Assembly: GCA_002964805.2 (NCBI GenBank)
Contig: PUDQ02000001.1
Span: 9,138,001-9,202,000, forward strand
DNA: 64,000 nt
Reading direction: 5' to 3'
DNA from: Trametes villosa
Lineage: Eukaryota; Basidiomycota; Agaricomycetes; Polyporales; Polyporaceae
Positions 33,902 through 44,827 of this stretch are shown here, in pieces; the first letter of the stretch is position 1, and each line of letters opens with the position of its first letter. The position numbers were made by a program, and so were the translations under genes. Under the pieces are notes generated by a model. It was not told where the DNA came from and did no database searches. It worked only from the letters and a program-made list of their open reading frames with translations.

Positions 33902-35214
33902 TTCGTATAGGTGCGCCAAGTCGGACGGCCAATGGGTATTCGCAACCTCCCGGTGCGAGCGCCTGGCGAGCGCCTCGGTGAGCAGCCGATCCTATAACTC
34001 CCGCCGTGAACATAGCCGTTTATACCCATACCTCTCCCAGAGCGGTCGCACAATTACTACAGTGTCGCAGTCCTGGAAAGGCTCTATAGTCGGCTTGCGT
34101 ACCTATCATCGCGGGCGACTCACGCACGGACGCGGCCGCCCAACCCTCGTCGCGCGGTTCATCGGATGCATCGCATACCACAGCCCGACAGGACACTACC
34201 ACGACCAGTTCTGCGCACGCTACAAGGGACCCGTCGCGTGTCTGGGCCACGACGGTCGGCGAAGTCACTGCCACGCCCGCTACCGTAGAATCGACGAACT
34301 ACTCGGATTCATGGACCCATCACACGAGATACGGAGGTTCTTCCTTGACAATCCGACGGCGCTCAACTACGAGGACCTCCTCGCTACCGAATGCTAGTCT
34401 TAGACGCACCCACTTTCACACCCCGGCGGGCAAACTCATCACAGCGGCGCGCGTTCGCGCCGTCTTGTAGACGCGTGATACGCTCGGGACCATCTCAGCA
34501 CTCATCCCGTTCGAGCAGACAGCCGTTGAAGCACTGGCTGTACAGTAGCCGATGCACACTTCCACGCGATTGCCACCGGGCAATACTACGCCCGTCGCGC
34601 CACCAGCACAGCACTTCCTCGTGAAGGGCATCCGGACCTTTTCCAGGACCATCCGTCTATCTCGGATTGGCACTGCATGCACATCACCGAATTATCGATC
34701 ACATACAATGAAACATAAGCCTGGCTCGGTACGTTCGTAAGATTCCCCTCGCTAACACCACGCGCCTTGTTCCATACACTGAGTGATTGTGCCTTGGCAG
34801 GACTTCGTGCGTCGTGCTGAAAGACGCTCCTGCAGCTGCCTGGAGCTCGAGGGCTTTGAAGCTCGAAGACTGTCCGCTGGCGACCACACCTCAATGCACG
34901 CACACAGCAATCGCGCCCACCAAATTGCGTGCCTGGCGCATCACCCTCCGCAGACCGGGCGCTTCGGTATCTCCGAACCAAGTCGCGCGCGCCCATCCCT
35001 CATTCTGCTGCGTGGCACCGTTCGTCGATCGGCACGCCCCCGTACAGCGTTTGTGCTGAGGCTAGCATGCCTTCTTGATCCGACGCCCATCCACCGCGAA
35101 CTGTCTAAAGTTCTCTTGGCAACACCGCTCATTTTCGCGAGCCGGCCCACCCTAGCCTCCTGCACAGTCCCCAGCAACCGTCTGGACTAGCTCAGTGATG
35201 GCGCTACCGATGCG
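33902..35214. other. Intergenic, UPF0029 gene to S28 copy 1
   Basis: About 1.3 kb. A plus-strand open frame to 34397 overlaps the preceding gene in another frame and lacks a family signature or credible start. Nothing else is supported. Confidence 0.35.
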
Positions 35215-35223
35215 CTATAAACC
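35214..35223 (+). promoter_or_regulatory. TATA box of S28 copy 1
   Basis: The plus strand reads GCTATAAACC about 80 bp upstream of ATG 35298, followed by a C/T-rich tract ending at the start codon. Confidence 0.6.
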
Positions 35224-35297
35224 ACAGACCCGTGCCCCTCTCCTCCCCACCTCTTTTCTTTCTTTTTCCCCAGGGCGCCGTCCTTCCAGTCTCTTCG

Positions 35298-37428
35298 ATG
35301 GCGTTCCGCTCCCTTTTTGTTCTTCTTTTCCTCGGCACCCTCGCCGTCGCTCTGCGTGATTCTGCCACCGAGCATCTACGCAACTTGCACTTAAAGTTGG
35401 AGTCCTTTGATGTCACGCACCGAGACTCGGGCGCGCAGCTACCGCCCCTCAACACCACATACTACTTCGATCAGCTCATTGATCACGACAATCCATCGCT
35501 GGGCACATTCAAGCAGCGGTACTGGTTCAGCTACCAGTACTACAGACCCGGTGAGCCGGCCGCGAAAAGACGCTGAAGGCATACCTCTCATTCATCGACA
35601 GGCGGACCTATCATCATCTGGAACCCCGGAGAGGGCGATGCAAGCGGTGCGTACCATGCTTCCGCAGCGCGTAGCTTGAGAGCTCACATCGCTGAATGCA
35701 GGCGGCATATACTTCCTGACCAAGAATACTATCACGGGGGCCATGGCCGAGCAGAACAACGGGGCCGTGGTGATCTTCGAGCATCGCTTCTTCGGAGAGT
35801 CGAACCCGTATCCCGACCTCTCCACCAAGAGCTTCCGTGTGCACACGCTCGAGCAGTCGATCACGGACCTCGAGTACTTCGCGAAGAACGTAAAGCTGCC
35901 GATGCCCGGCGGTGACAAAGTCTCTGCGCCCGGGAACGCTCCGTGGATCATGACTGGAGGGAGTTACGCCGGCGCGCTGACGAGCTATACTATGCACGCG
36001 TGAGTGTGCCGATTCTACTTGTCGACATATTTGTCCAAATTTGACGTCCCTGCAGGAAACCCGGTTTGTTCTACGCCGGCTACGCATCCTCTGCCGTCGT
36101 ACAGGCCATTGCGTAAGTCCCATCAAGCTGCTTCCGGGATGAAGCTCATGAGCACGCTCTCGATAGTTCGTTCTGGCGCTATTTCGAACCTATCCGGGAA
36201 GCGATGCCCAAGAACTGCTCCGCAGACGTCCAAGCCGCGACCGCCTATATCGACGATGTGATGTTCTCAGGGAACGCTACCAAGATCCGCGAGACGAAGG
36301 ACCTCTTCGCTCTCGGGGATCTGACGCACAACGACGATTTCGTTGCCCTCAGTAAGCTCTCCATACGACCGGGCGCGTCTTCCGTTCTAATGCGGTCCGC
36401 AGTTGCCGGTATCGTACAAACATGGCAGAAGCTTCAGCCTACGAGCGGGCCTGGGGGAAAGTTCTACCAGTTCTGCGATGCGCTGGAGGTACGGGCTGAT
36501 GGCAAGATCGCCGGCCCGGAAGGATGGGGTGTCGAGCACGCACTCCCGGCATGGGGAAACTACGCGCAGAAGTACTTCGGTATCAACGGTGAGCGCAAAA
36601 CCTATAGATCCATTTGCCGTCGTACTGAAGCGTACTCAGGGACGACAGAAGATCTTTCCAACATCGAGTACGCCCTTTGTCACGCAGAGCGTGGGATTGT
36701 TCGCTGACTCGCCGGTCCATGACCTGCGCAGCCGTTACTTCGGAAGCTACAGGGTTTCGGTGCCCAAGTACACCAACATCACCGTCAACAATTGGGAAAG
36801 GTCCTGGGTTTGGCTTCTGTGAGTAATCTAACCCATGCCTCTCAACAGCTCTCGCCCTCGCACATATTCACTCTCCACCGCAGCTGTAACGAGTTCGGCT
36901 TCTGGTTTGACGGCGCACCGGCGGGTCACCCCACTTTGGCGTCGCGATTGATCACTCCTGCACATAACGAGGTCAGTATCCGACGCGTTTCATGGCATAT
37001 AGGCTGCCGTGCTCATCCAATGCTAGCGTATATGCGCAAACTGGTTCCCGGAAGCCTTCCACGTGAAAAGGCCGATCAGTACCCTGAAAGCGCTCGACGT
37101 GAACAAGCGGTACGGCGGCTGGAACACGACCACCGAGCGGCTCATCTTCGTCGGCGGCACTCGTGCGTCACCCATTCCCCCGCCCGCTACTTGCCGCTCA
37201 TGATTGTGTGTTCTTTGAACAGGGGACCCGTGGCGCGAGGCGACGGTCCACGCGGAGGGCGTGACGAACAAGGGGTCAGACCTGCAGCCACACCTGCTCG
37301 GTGACGGCTTCCACTGCTCGGACGCTACTATGTATAGCGGAGAGGTGAGCGAGTCGATCGCGGCTGCTCAGAAGACGGCGTTGGAGTATATGGGCAAGTG
37401 GCTGGCGGAGTGGAAGCCGAGCGCTTAA
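35298..37428 (+). CDS. Secreted S28 serine peptidase (Pro-X carboxypeptidase type), copy 1
   Basis: The start is ATG 35298 (signal peptide MAFRSLFVLLFLGTLAVALR) and the stop is TAA 37428. Spliced order is YFDQLIDHDNPSLGTFKQRYW, GPIIIWNPGEGDASG, VIFEHRFFGESNPYPDLS, the nucleophile motif IMTGGSYAGALTSY (Ser), LFYAGYASSAVVQAI, NEFGFWFDGAP, the Asp region in GTRDPWREAT, and the His in LGDGFHCSDA. Family S28 enzymes cleave after proline; fungal members are secreted acid endo- or exoproteases. N-x-T/S sequons are frequent (NTTYYF, NCSADV, NITVNN). The exon path between about 36590 and 36760 cannot be phased with simple GT-AG introns, although both flanks are clearly family sequence. Copy 2 lies immediately downstream on the same strand. 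Confidence 0.85.
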
Positions 37429-38256
37429 GGGCTGCTGTGTGTCGTTTCGATTTGTTATTTTAGGTGTTGTTAATCTTTTCCTCTCCGCCGAGTGTGAGCG
37501 TAGCTGTGACGCGACTGGAACAGCTAACACTGCATAGAGATGACCGTTTCCGCACGGGGGAAAGGATTCCCGGTCTACTCATTTCTTGACGAGATTTCCG
37601 CAGACTTTTCGCAGCGAGAAAAGGCTGGTTTGATGATCAAAAAAGGCGAGGAGTGGCCTCTTCATCATATGGGAAAACGCATCATAGCGTTTTCCCAACC
37701 GGAAAAGGCTCTTTATGACAAAGGGGAGAATTTTGACGAAAGCTGCTGGACAAACCGTGACTTACGAAGCCTGTTCTCACAGTTTTCGGAGGGAGGAAAC
37801 GGTAGTTTCTATGCAGTGTAACAGCATCGATTACACGCTCGGCACAGCTGTCCGGGCCCTGGGTCTAGCGTTGACCATGCAACCCGCGAAGACCGACGCC
37901 ATCATCGGCGGAACCACACCGGTAGTCGCAGCGATTTCAATTACATACCCCCTGGGTTAGAATTTCCGTTTCTTCTCCCATGCCCAAGACCTCAGCGACA
38001 CTCCTTTGCCGCGACCACGTCCATCCGCATAGACACACAGGCCACATGGCACTCTCGAAGAAGCTCGAATGCTTACCATGGTAGTAGAGCTTGCGTACGG
38101 ATCCCGTTTCTGCTCAAACGGCGACTCATGGCTTTGAACAGGGTCACCCATTTCATGACAACTAGTTGCCAATAACCACCCCGAGCGCCGCTTTACACAG
38201 ACCGCAGGATCCGCCCTGCGGGCGCGGCAACAGCCACGAGGAGGGCGGTACTCACA
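37429..38256. other. Spacer between S28 copies with compositionally odd island
   Basis: About 830 bp. The part 37540-37821 is richer in A/T and in GAAAA/TTTTC words than its surroundings. It contains an open frame of 93 codons without family resemblance (ATG 37540) and a perfect inverted repeat at 37671-37696. From 37830 to 38250 nothing is recognised. Confidence 0.45.
37671..37696. repeat. Perfect 10-bp inverted repeat, 6-bp loop
   Basis: GGGAAAACGC at 37671-37680 and GCGTTTTCCC at 37687-37696 are exact reverse complements separated by atcata. The repeat is centred in the AT-richer island. It could be a regulatory palindrome, a 3'-end hairpin or part of a small mobile element. Confidence 0.7.
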
Positions 38257-38267
38257 ACATATAAACT
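38257..38267 (+). promoter_or_regulatory. TATA box of S28 copy 2
   Basis: The plus strand reads CATATAAACTT about 90 bp upstream of ATG 38353, as in copy 1. Confidence 0.6.
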
Positions 38268-38352
38268 TACCGCAGGGCCTGGTGGGCAGGAGTCAACCCA
38301 ACCATCCTCCTTCTTTCTTTGATTATAGGACGCTATCTTTTCCATCTTCTCG

Positions 38353-40512
38353 ATGGCGTTCCGCTCCTTGTTCTTTCTTCTCCTGCTCTCCTCCCTCGCC
38401 GCTGCCCTTCGCTCTACATCCTCCCGACACTTGCACCGCAAGGCACGATCCCACGACGTGTGGCATAGGGACACGGGCGCACGACTGCCGCCTCTCAACA
38501 CCACATACTTCTTCGACCAGCTCGTCGACCACGATGACCCCTCGCTGGGCACATTCAAGCAACGGTATTGGTTCGGTTATCAGTACTATAAGTCCGGTAA
38601 GCTTCTTCCCAACGTGTTGTACAAGATGTATTCCTCACCTCGTCCCGTGGCCAGGCGGTCCCATAATCCTATACAACAACGGAGAGTCTGATGCAAGCGG
38701 TGCGTACTATAGGAACCTATCTACAATGTCTTGATTCTGATTTGAATGCGGAATGCGGGCTCACTGCAGGATCCACGATCTTCCTAACCAACGAAAGCAT
38801 CACCGGCGCCATGGCTGAAAAGTTCAATGGGGCCGTGGTCATCATCGAACATCGTTTCTTCGGCGAGTCGAACCCGTTCCCCGACCTCTCCACGAAGAGC
38901 TTCCGCGTGCATACGCTCGAGCAGTCGATCGCGGACCTCGAGTACTTTGCCAAGAATGTTCAACTGCCCATGCCGGGCGGTGACGAGGTCGCCGCGCCAG
39001 ACAAGGCCCCTTGGATCGTCACTGGAGGAAGCTACTCCGGGGCGTTGACAAGCTACACAATGCACCGGTACGTTCGTCGAATTGTGCCCACAACCATAGC
39101 TTACAAACAAGGATGTCAGCAAACCAGGTCTTTTCTACGCGGGGTATGCAACGTCCGCTGTTGTACAAGCGATCGGGTATGTTCACGTTGCGCTACTCAT
39201 GGGCGCTGCAGCCTTAGTAATGCACGCATCTTAAAGCGATTTCTGGCGCTACTTTGAACCGATACGGGAAGCCATGCCCAAGAACTGCTCCGCAGATGTC
39301 CAGGCCGCGATCGCTTACATTGACGACGTTATCTCCTCGGGCAACGCTACCAATATTCGCATGACGAAGCAGTTGTTTGGTATTGGGGAGTCGTCGCACG
39401 ATGACGACTTCGTGAATTTCCGTAAGTCCGATTTCTGAGGCCTGGCAGTGCATGTTTCGGATTAACGGATGCGCCGACATTCCACAGTCACCGACTATCT
39501 GCACCTTTGGCAGGATCTGAACCCTGCCAGCGGACCGGGTGGGGATTTCTACAAGTTTTGCGACGCGCTGGAGGTGAAGGATGATGGGAAGATCGCGGGG
39601 CCTGAAGGATGGGGTGTCGATCATGCGCTCCCGGCGTGGGGGAATCTCGCAACGGGGGACAGCGGTAACGGTGAGTGGTACTCCCGTCTGATTATCACTA
39701 CCGTACTTAAATTGAGTGTATCTCAGGGACCTTCGAGTACGTCCTACACTGTCACTGCCAGGACAGCCTTCGAAACATCCACTGATTCTCCGATGATGTA
39801 TGCAGCGCCCTTTACGGCACCTACAATGCCTCAGTACCCAGGTATACCAACCTCACCATCAACAATGGAGACAGGTCTTGGAAATGGTTGCTGTAAGCAG
39901 CCGCCCCGAGTTTTTCACGGAGACAGTATTGACAGAAGCTGATGTCTCTATAGCTGCACCGAGTTCGGTTTTTGGTTTGACGGCGCGCCGGAGGGCTACC
40001 CAACCTTAGTTTCCAGGCACTTAACAACCACGTACAGTGAGGTGGGTGTCCAACCCAGATGCAATGGAACCCTCGAGAACCGCACTCATCTTGGGCTAGC
40101 GTGACTGCGCGAACTACTTCCCCGAGGCATTCAACAACAGCAGGCCGAGTAGCATCCTGAACGCCCTCGACGTCAACAAGCGGTACGGCGGCTGGAACAC
40201 GACCACGGAGCGCCTCATCTTTGTGTCCGGTACCCGTAAGTGATTGCCCTCTCGTCCTCGGCTTCTTCCCCCTTCTTTTGTACGCGGCTAATTGACTTGT
40301 GTACAGGCGACCCCTGGCGCGAGGCAACTCCCGGCGCCACTGGCGTGATCGACTTCGGGTCGGACTTGCAGCCGCACTTGCTCGCGGACGGTTTTCACGG
40401 CTCCGACGCGCTTATGGAGAACGGGCTGGTGAGCGAGTCGATCGCGGCCGCTCAGAACGCGACGTTGGGGTATCTTGGCAAGTGGCTCGCGGGGTGGAAG
40501 CCAAGTGCATAG
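38353..40512 (+). CDS. Secreted S28 serine peptidase (Pro-X carboxypeptidase type), copy 2
   Basis: The start is ATG 38353 (signal peptide MAFRSLFFLLLLSSLAAALR) and the stop is TAG 40512 (LGKWLAGWKPSA). It is a close paralog of copy 1. Motifs are YFFDQLVDHDDPSLGTFKQR, GPIILYNNGESDASG, VIIEHRFFGESNPFPDLS, the nucleophile box IVTGGSYSGALTSY (Ala of copy 1 replaced by Ser after the catalytic Ser), LFYAGYATSAVVQAI, CTEFGFWFDGAPEG, DPWREATPGATG (Asp) and LADGFHGSDAL (His). The Cys next to the His in copy 1 (FHCSD) is Gly here, so one disulfide may be lost. As in copy 1, the join near 39730-39800 upstream of LYGTYNASVPRYTN is not resolved and shows an in-frame TGA in the simplest reading. Confidence 0.82.
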
Positions 40513-40870
40513 TACAGAGTCGAGATTGGTGATGAAGGCAGGGATGTCCGATGGTATGTGGGACTTTGACGGTAGCTTATCGCGAAGCATAATCCACTCT
40601 CTGATTGTGGGACTTTATCGTTATACATCTTGCTTTTCGAGTCATTGCGTCCTCGGCTATGCAGGATCATGCTCGGACAACACGACCTCCCGCGAACAGC
40701 CGGGAAAGGCTGTTCACCCTGAGGGGCTCGGACTTGCTGTACTTCGACGCGGGAGCGATCATACTCGCAGTATATCACAACACGATAGCGATGTACAACA
40801 GAGACCCGTCTCTAACGACGCCAAGCCCAAGTGGAGGTACAAGTTAGAATACATGTACAATAGCCCAGAA
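40513..40870. other. Intergenic between convergent S28 copy 2 and PDX2
   Basis: About 360 bp shared by two 3' regions. It contains an 8-bp perfect inverted repeat with a 6-bp loop (GAACAGCC at 40694-40701, GGCTGTTC at 40708-40715). No gene seen. Confidence 0.5.
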
Positions 40871-41786
40871 TCATGCAGGAGACGACGCCCGCGAGAGAGT
40901 CGGGAGTACGCACTCCCGGATGAAGTACTCGTGGAAGCGGTCGTCCTTCGTAAGCTCCGGGTGGAAGGTCGTCAGGAGGTGCAAGCCCTGTCGTAGAGCC
41001 ACGATCGTCCGCGGGTCACGAGGGTCTGTATCGTCCTCATCGTACGGCACCGCCGTCTGGCCGTCCGGTAGTAGCGAGGTGGAGATGCGCGAGATGATTT
41101 GGATAGCGGGGTCTGTCGGAGTAGGGTCCAGAGTCATCACCACCTGCAATTGCCCCGAAATCAGTCTTATGTGCGCACACAATCGGTGTAGCTTACTGGG
41201 GCGCGAATGAAAATTCCGTGAAACGGTCGGTTGGACTCGCGGAGGCCCTCGACCTCGAGCGGAGCCTCGAAAGACTCGATTTGCGAGCCGAAGCCGTTGC
41301 GCTCGATGGATACGGATACGCCGCCCAGGAGCTCCTGCCCGCCACGCTTCGCGCCCCCAGCAACAGCGCGCGCGAGAAGGATCGCTCCTGCACACGTGCC
41401 CCATACGGGTTTCGTCTTCAGGAACTCGCGGAGCGGTTCCAATAGGCCCGCCAGGCGTGCGAGCAGCGCGATCGTCGTCGATTCTGGGCAAGGTGGGGTC
41501 AACGATACCGACAGCTTAGATGGTCATCAGAGAACGAACCTCCGCCAGGTATGATGAGCGCGTCGCACTTGTCAAGGTCTTCTGGTTGTCGTACCAGGAC
41601 GATAACAACTTTGCGCTTCAGCGACAGCTTCTGGAGCATCACCTGGTGCTCGGCGAAGGCGCCCTGTAAAGCTACGGAAGACGGAAGAGCATGATAAGCT
41701 TCACATGTCATATTGGCTTGAGGAGCTTGAAAAGGCATACCCAGGATGCCAACCGTGACATTGTCGCGAGTAGGAGATTGCGGCAT
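40871..41786 (-). CDS. PDX2: Pyridoxal 5'-phosphate synthase glutaminase subunit (SNO1/PDX2, PdxT type)
   Basis: The start is ATG 41786 and the stop is TGA 40871. Three introns join to give VTVGILALQGAFAEHQVMLQ, ALIIPGGESTTIALLARLAG, VWGTCAGAILLARAV and LTTFHPELTKDDRFHEYF. This is a class-I glutamine amidotransferase: the Cys in GTCAG is the nucleophile and the His/Glu in FHPEL complete the triad. It hydrolyses glutamine and channels ammonia to the PDX1/SNZ synthase, which builds pyridoxal phosphate from ribose 5-phosphate and glyceraldehyde 3-phosphate. The protein is about 230 residues with a short fungal insert (SLLPDGQTAVPYDEDDTDPR). The partner PDX1 gene is not in the window. It is divergent from the RNA-binding protein gene. 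Confidence 0.93.
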
Positions 41787-42290
41787 CGTGCAATGAGACA
41801 GCTTTCGCAGACCCGGTGGTGGAATCGAGTGTGGCTGATCCTAAGGACGGCTTGCCTGGTTTGGCAGCGGGTGTGGCTGATCCCTGAAAAATGAACGCGC
41901 GATTTTTAACAGCGCGGCACACGCTTTCCGACTCGTCCGACGCTCCGTTAGCTGCAGTCGCACGCACAGACGTTGAGGGCAGGTGAGAACGACTGAATTA
42001 TTGCGGCAGGCGTGAATGACTCCAGTGAGAGGCTCGGGTGGCACCACCGGCTCGGCGACTGCGAAGTTTTATAGCTCCGACACGAGCGTTCCTTGAGAAA
42101 TGGAGCGATTGAGTAAGCGGCACGCCGGCCGAAGCCACGAAAACTGACCGGGAGTTAGCCTTTTTTGATCTCCGATACAAGCGCTACTTCCACGAATCGC
42201 CGGTCAGACGTCAGCGTGTGGCCACTGCTTTTCTTCCCGACCACCACCATCACTGTCTCGAGCTCCTCCCCTTTCCGCTCTAACGCCACT
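41787..42290. promoter_or_regulatory. Divergent promoter region, PDX2 / RRM gene
   Basis: About 500 bp between divergent genes. It contains a 13-bp direct repeat GTGTGGCTGATCC at 41829-41841 and 41871-41883 (42-bp period) and a small palindrome GGTGGCACCACC near 42037-42048. No regulator can be named from these. Confidence 0.45.
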
Positions 42291-44336
42291 ATGTCTGACT
42301 TGGATGCTGACTTGTACGGCGGTATGTCATGCTTTCGTGGATAGGCGATTTTCGCAGCTAATGTATCACTTTGACAGACCTCTACGGTAATGACGAGAAC
42401 GAATTCGCTGTTCCGACCACGGAACTACCCGAGCAAACTCCATCCAAGGAGTCCCCGGAACAAGTGAAGCAGGAAAAGCAGGAAGAGCATAGCTTGCCCC
42501 CACAAGAGGCCTACCAGGAGCCCATAGGGGCATCTATCAAGCCACCGCCGTCCGAACCTGAGGATATCAAGCCTTACATCTCGCAGACCGACACACTTCC
42601 TACAACAAGCAACATCCCTTCGTATATGTCACCACCAGCTCAACAAATCCCTACCTACGAAGAGAGGCAACCCACGGAACTCCGGGAGCCCCCGCCACCG
42701 CGGCTTGATGCTGGCTATCCTGGCGCGGGTGGCGTGGACCGACCAGTACGCCCCTCGGAGATGAAAGAGGAAGGGTGAGTGTGTGTTCCTACACGTCGCT
42801 GATCTACACAGCCAGGCCTACCCCCGTGACGCTCGCTGTGTGGCATGGCTGGGTTGGGTGTCGACTCTGGGTCGATCTTAGATATGGGACGATGGCGATA
42901 CCGCCCGCGGTAGTCAACCTAGCCTCAACTAGCTAGCTCTAGCCCATGCTCTAGCACATCTGGCGTCTCTAGGTCTAGGTCTAAGCTAGGCTAGCACCGT
43001 CATGCACAGTAGAGTCGTCCACTTCCTCCTCCCCTTGTCATAACTCTCTGTTCTAGGTTACCGGTGCTAATACCAGCGCTCTTTCTTTCCATGTTCCCCT
43101 GTGACGCGTCGTTCGCCTCGCATCTCGTGCCATGCGCGTGCTTCAATCGGGCGGTTGTATATGTAGCAAAATGTTCATCGGCGGCCTCAACTGGGATACG
43201 ACGGACGGTACATACATCGCAATGCTCGTTCTACTGTGGGTTGTAGTACTGAACCGTAGCCGTCGCAGAATCGTTGAGGAAGTACTTCACACAATTTGGC
43301 AAGGTCGAAGCGTGCACTATCATGCGGGACGCCGCGGGCCGTTCGCGGTGCTTCGCGTTCCTGACGTTCGAGGATCCCGCGTCCGTCAATGCGGTCATGG
43401 TCCGCGAGCACTTCCTCGACGGAAAGATTGTGAGCGCCCGTCTGTCCGTTATCACTCCAACACGAGGCACTCATGTTCTGTACAGATCGACCCGAAGCGC
43501 GCGATCCCCAGGCAGGAGCACCAGCGCGCGACGAAGCTCTTTATCGGCGGCCTGCCCGGCAGCGTCACGTCGGAGTCTATGCGAGACTACTTCGCCCAGT
43601 TTGGCAAGGTCGTCGATGCGACCGTCATGCTGGACCGCGAGACGGGGCGGAGTAAGGGCTTCGGCTTCGTCTCGTTTGAGAACGTCGACGTGCAGCCCAT
43701 GCTCGGCTTCGGCAACCTGCAAATCGACGGAAAGCTTGTACGTCCTGTCTAGCGCCCATATAGCCGCCTACCCAGTCTGACATCACCCTCAAGATCGACG
43801 TGAAACTCGCACAACCTCGCTCGCAACGCGAGGGCTTCGCAGAGGGCGGCGGCGGCAACGGCGGCGGAGGTGGAGGCCGCGGCGGATACGGAAACAACAA
43901 CTCCGCCTACGGCACGCAAAACTTCGCCGGCGGCAGCGGCGGCGGTCAAGGCGGCGGCAACGCACCCTTCGACCCACAGGCCCTCGCCCAGCTCTACACG
44001 CGCATGATCTCCCAAATCGGCGGGATGAACCCCATGATGGGCGCCATGAACCCGGCGATGATGGGCGGCCAGTACGGCGCACCGGGTATGGGCGGCGGTC
44101 CTGGCGGGATGGGCGGCGGCGGCATGCGCGGGATGGGCGGTGGAGGAGGTGGAGGAGGGATGGGTGGGGGACGGGGCGGAGGTGGTCCTGGGATGGGCGT
44201 GCCGACTGGCCCGGCGTCGCTGGGCCCGAACGTCCCTCGCGGCCCTCGTAACGCGCCGACGGGGCCCAGTGGCGGCGTCGGTCCCCAGCGCGCGGGGCAG
44301 CGCGGCCAGCACAGCTACCACCCTTATGCGCGATGA
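42291..44336 (+). CDS. Two-RRM, Gly-rich RNA-binding protein (Hrp1/Musashi/DAZAP1 type)
   Basis: The start is ATG 42291 (MSDLDADLYGDLYGNDENEF) and the stop is TGA 44336. The N-terminus of about 145 residues is Glu/Pro-rich and disordered. RRM1 carries RNP2 KMFIGGLNWDT and RNP1-like RSRCFAFLTF. RRM2 carries KLFIGGLPGSVTSESMRDYF and canonical RNP1 KGFGFVSF. The linker IDPKRAIPRQEHQRATK matches the Hrp1/hnRNP A class. The C-terminus of about 175 residues is Gly/Met-rich with GGG and MGG repeats. Proteins of this architecture bind UA- or UAG-containing RNA; yeast Hrp1 acts in cleavage factor IB and mRNA export. Introns are short except one of 392 bp (42775-43166) just before RRM1. Which member it is orthologous to remains uncertain. 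Confidence 0.88.
42911..43012 (+). promoter_or_regulatory. Cluster of UAG/CUAG motifs in the long intron of the RRM gene
   Basis: Within about 100 nt there are eleven TAG triplets on the sense strand, nine of them as CTAG, in the only long intron of the gene. CTAG is normally scarce in GC-rich coding DNA. Musashi/DAZAP1/hnRNP A-type RRMs recognise UAG, so this could be a self-binding site. Confidence 0.45.
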
Positions 44337-44827
44337 GCGATGCTCGTCGAAAGGGTACATGTCGTTGCGGTGTTGTGTGCACGGGGCGCGGGGTGGTATG
44401 CTATGGACTCTTGGTCGAGTAATGTGTATGTTATGGGGTGAACGTTACAGCTCCGGTTTCTTATGTCTTTTATCCCGCCCTTGTTGGCCATCTATCTATC
44501 AATGAACGCGAATGTAAACCCACTTCTTCCTTGTTGTTGTCAGATGAAAGGAACATCAACTCCTGGTACTTGTGCGCTCGAGGGGCGAACGTGCTTCAAG
44601 TCCACCTTGTCCAGCGCCTGGGTGGAGTTTTGACTTGTACCCCAATCGCCCAAAGTACGCCCAGAGCTCCTCAATGTTTTCAGCAAAGAGAATCTAAGTG
44701 ACACATCATTATCAGCATACATGCACCATGTCCCCTAGCTAGTCAGTTCAAGAGTGTAATGAGCAAGTAGCCAGGCTGCAAGCTCATTAAATTTGCCAGT
44801 GAGGCATCGTCACGGTGGCCAACTTGA
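44337..44827. other. Intergenic, 3' of RRM gene
   Basis: About 490 bp with no gene seen. It should contain the 3' UTR of the RRM gene; the first 150 bp are G/T-rich. Confidence 0.4.

Noticed and set aside
33744..34397. 217-codon plus-strand open frame overlapping the UPF0029 gene
   Set aside because: Its first 150 bases lie inside the real gene in another frame. The rest has no family pattern and no convincing independent start.
37540..37821. 93-codon open frame with an ATG start between the S28 genes
   Set aside because: No family resemblance, no promoter-like context, and it coincides with a repeat-like island; reported as an odd region instead.
38353..40512. S28 copy 2 as a pseudogene because of an in-frame TGA near 39780
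   Set aside because: All catalytic motifs are intact and copy 1 has the same phasing difficulty at the same place, so an unrecognised exon junction is more likely.
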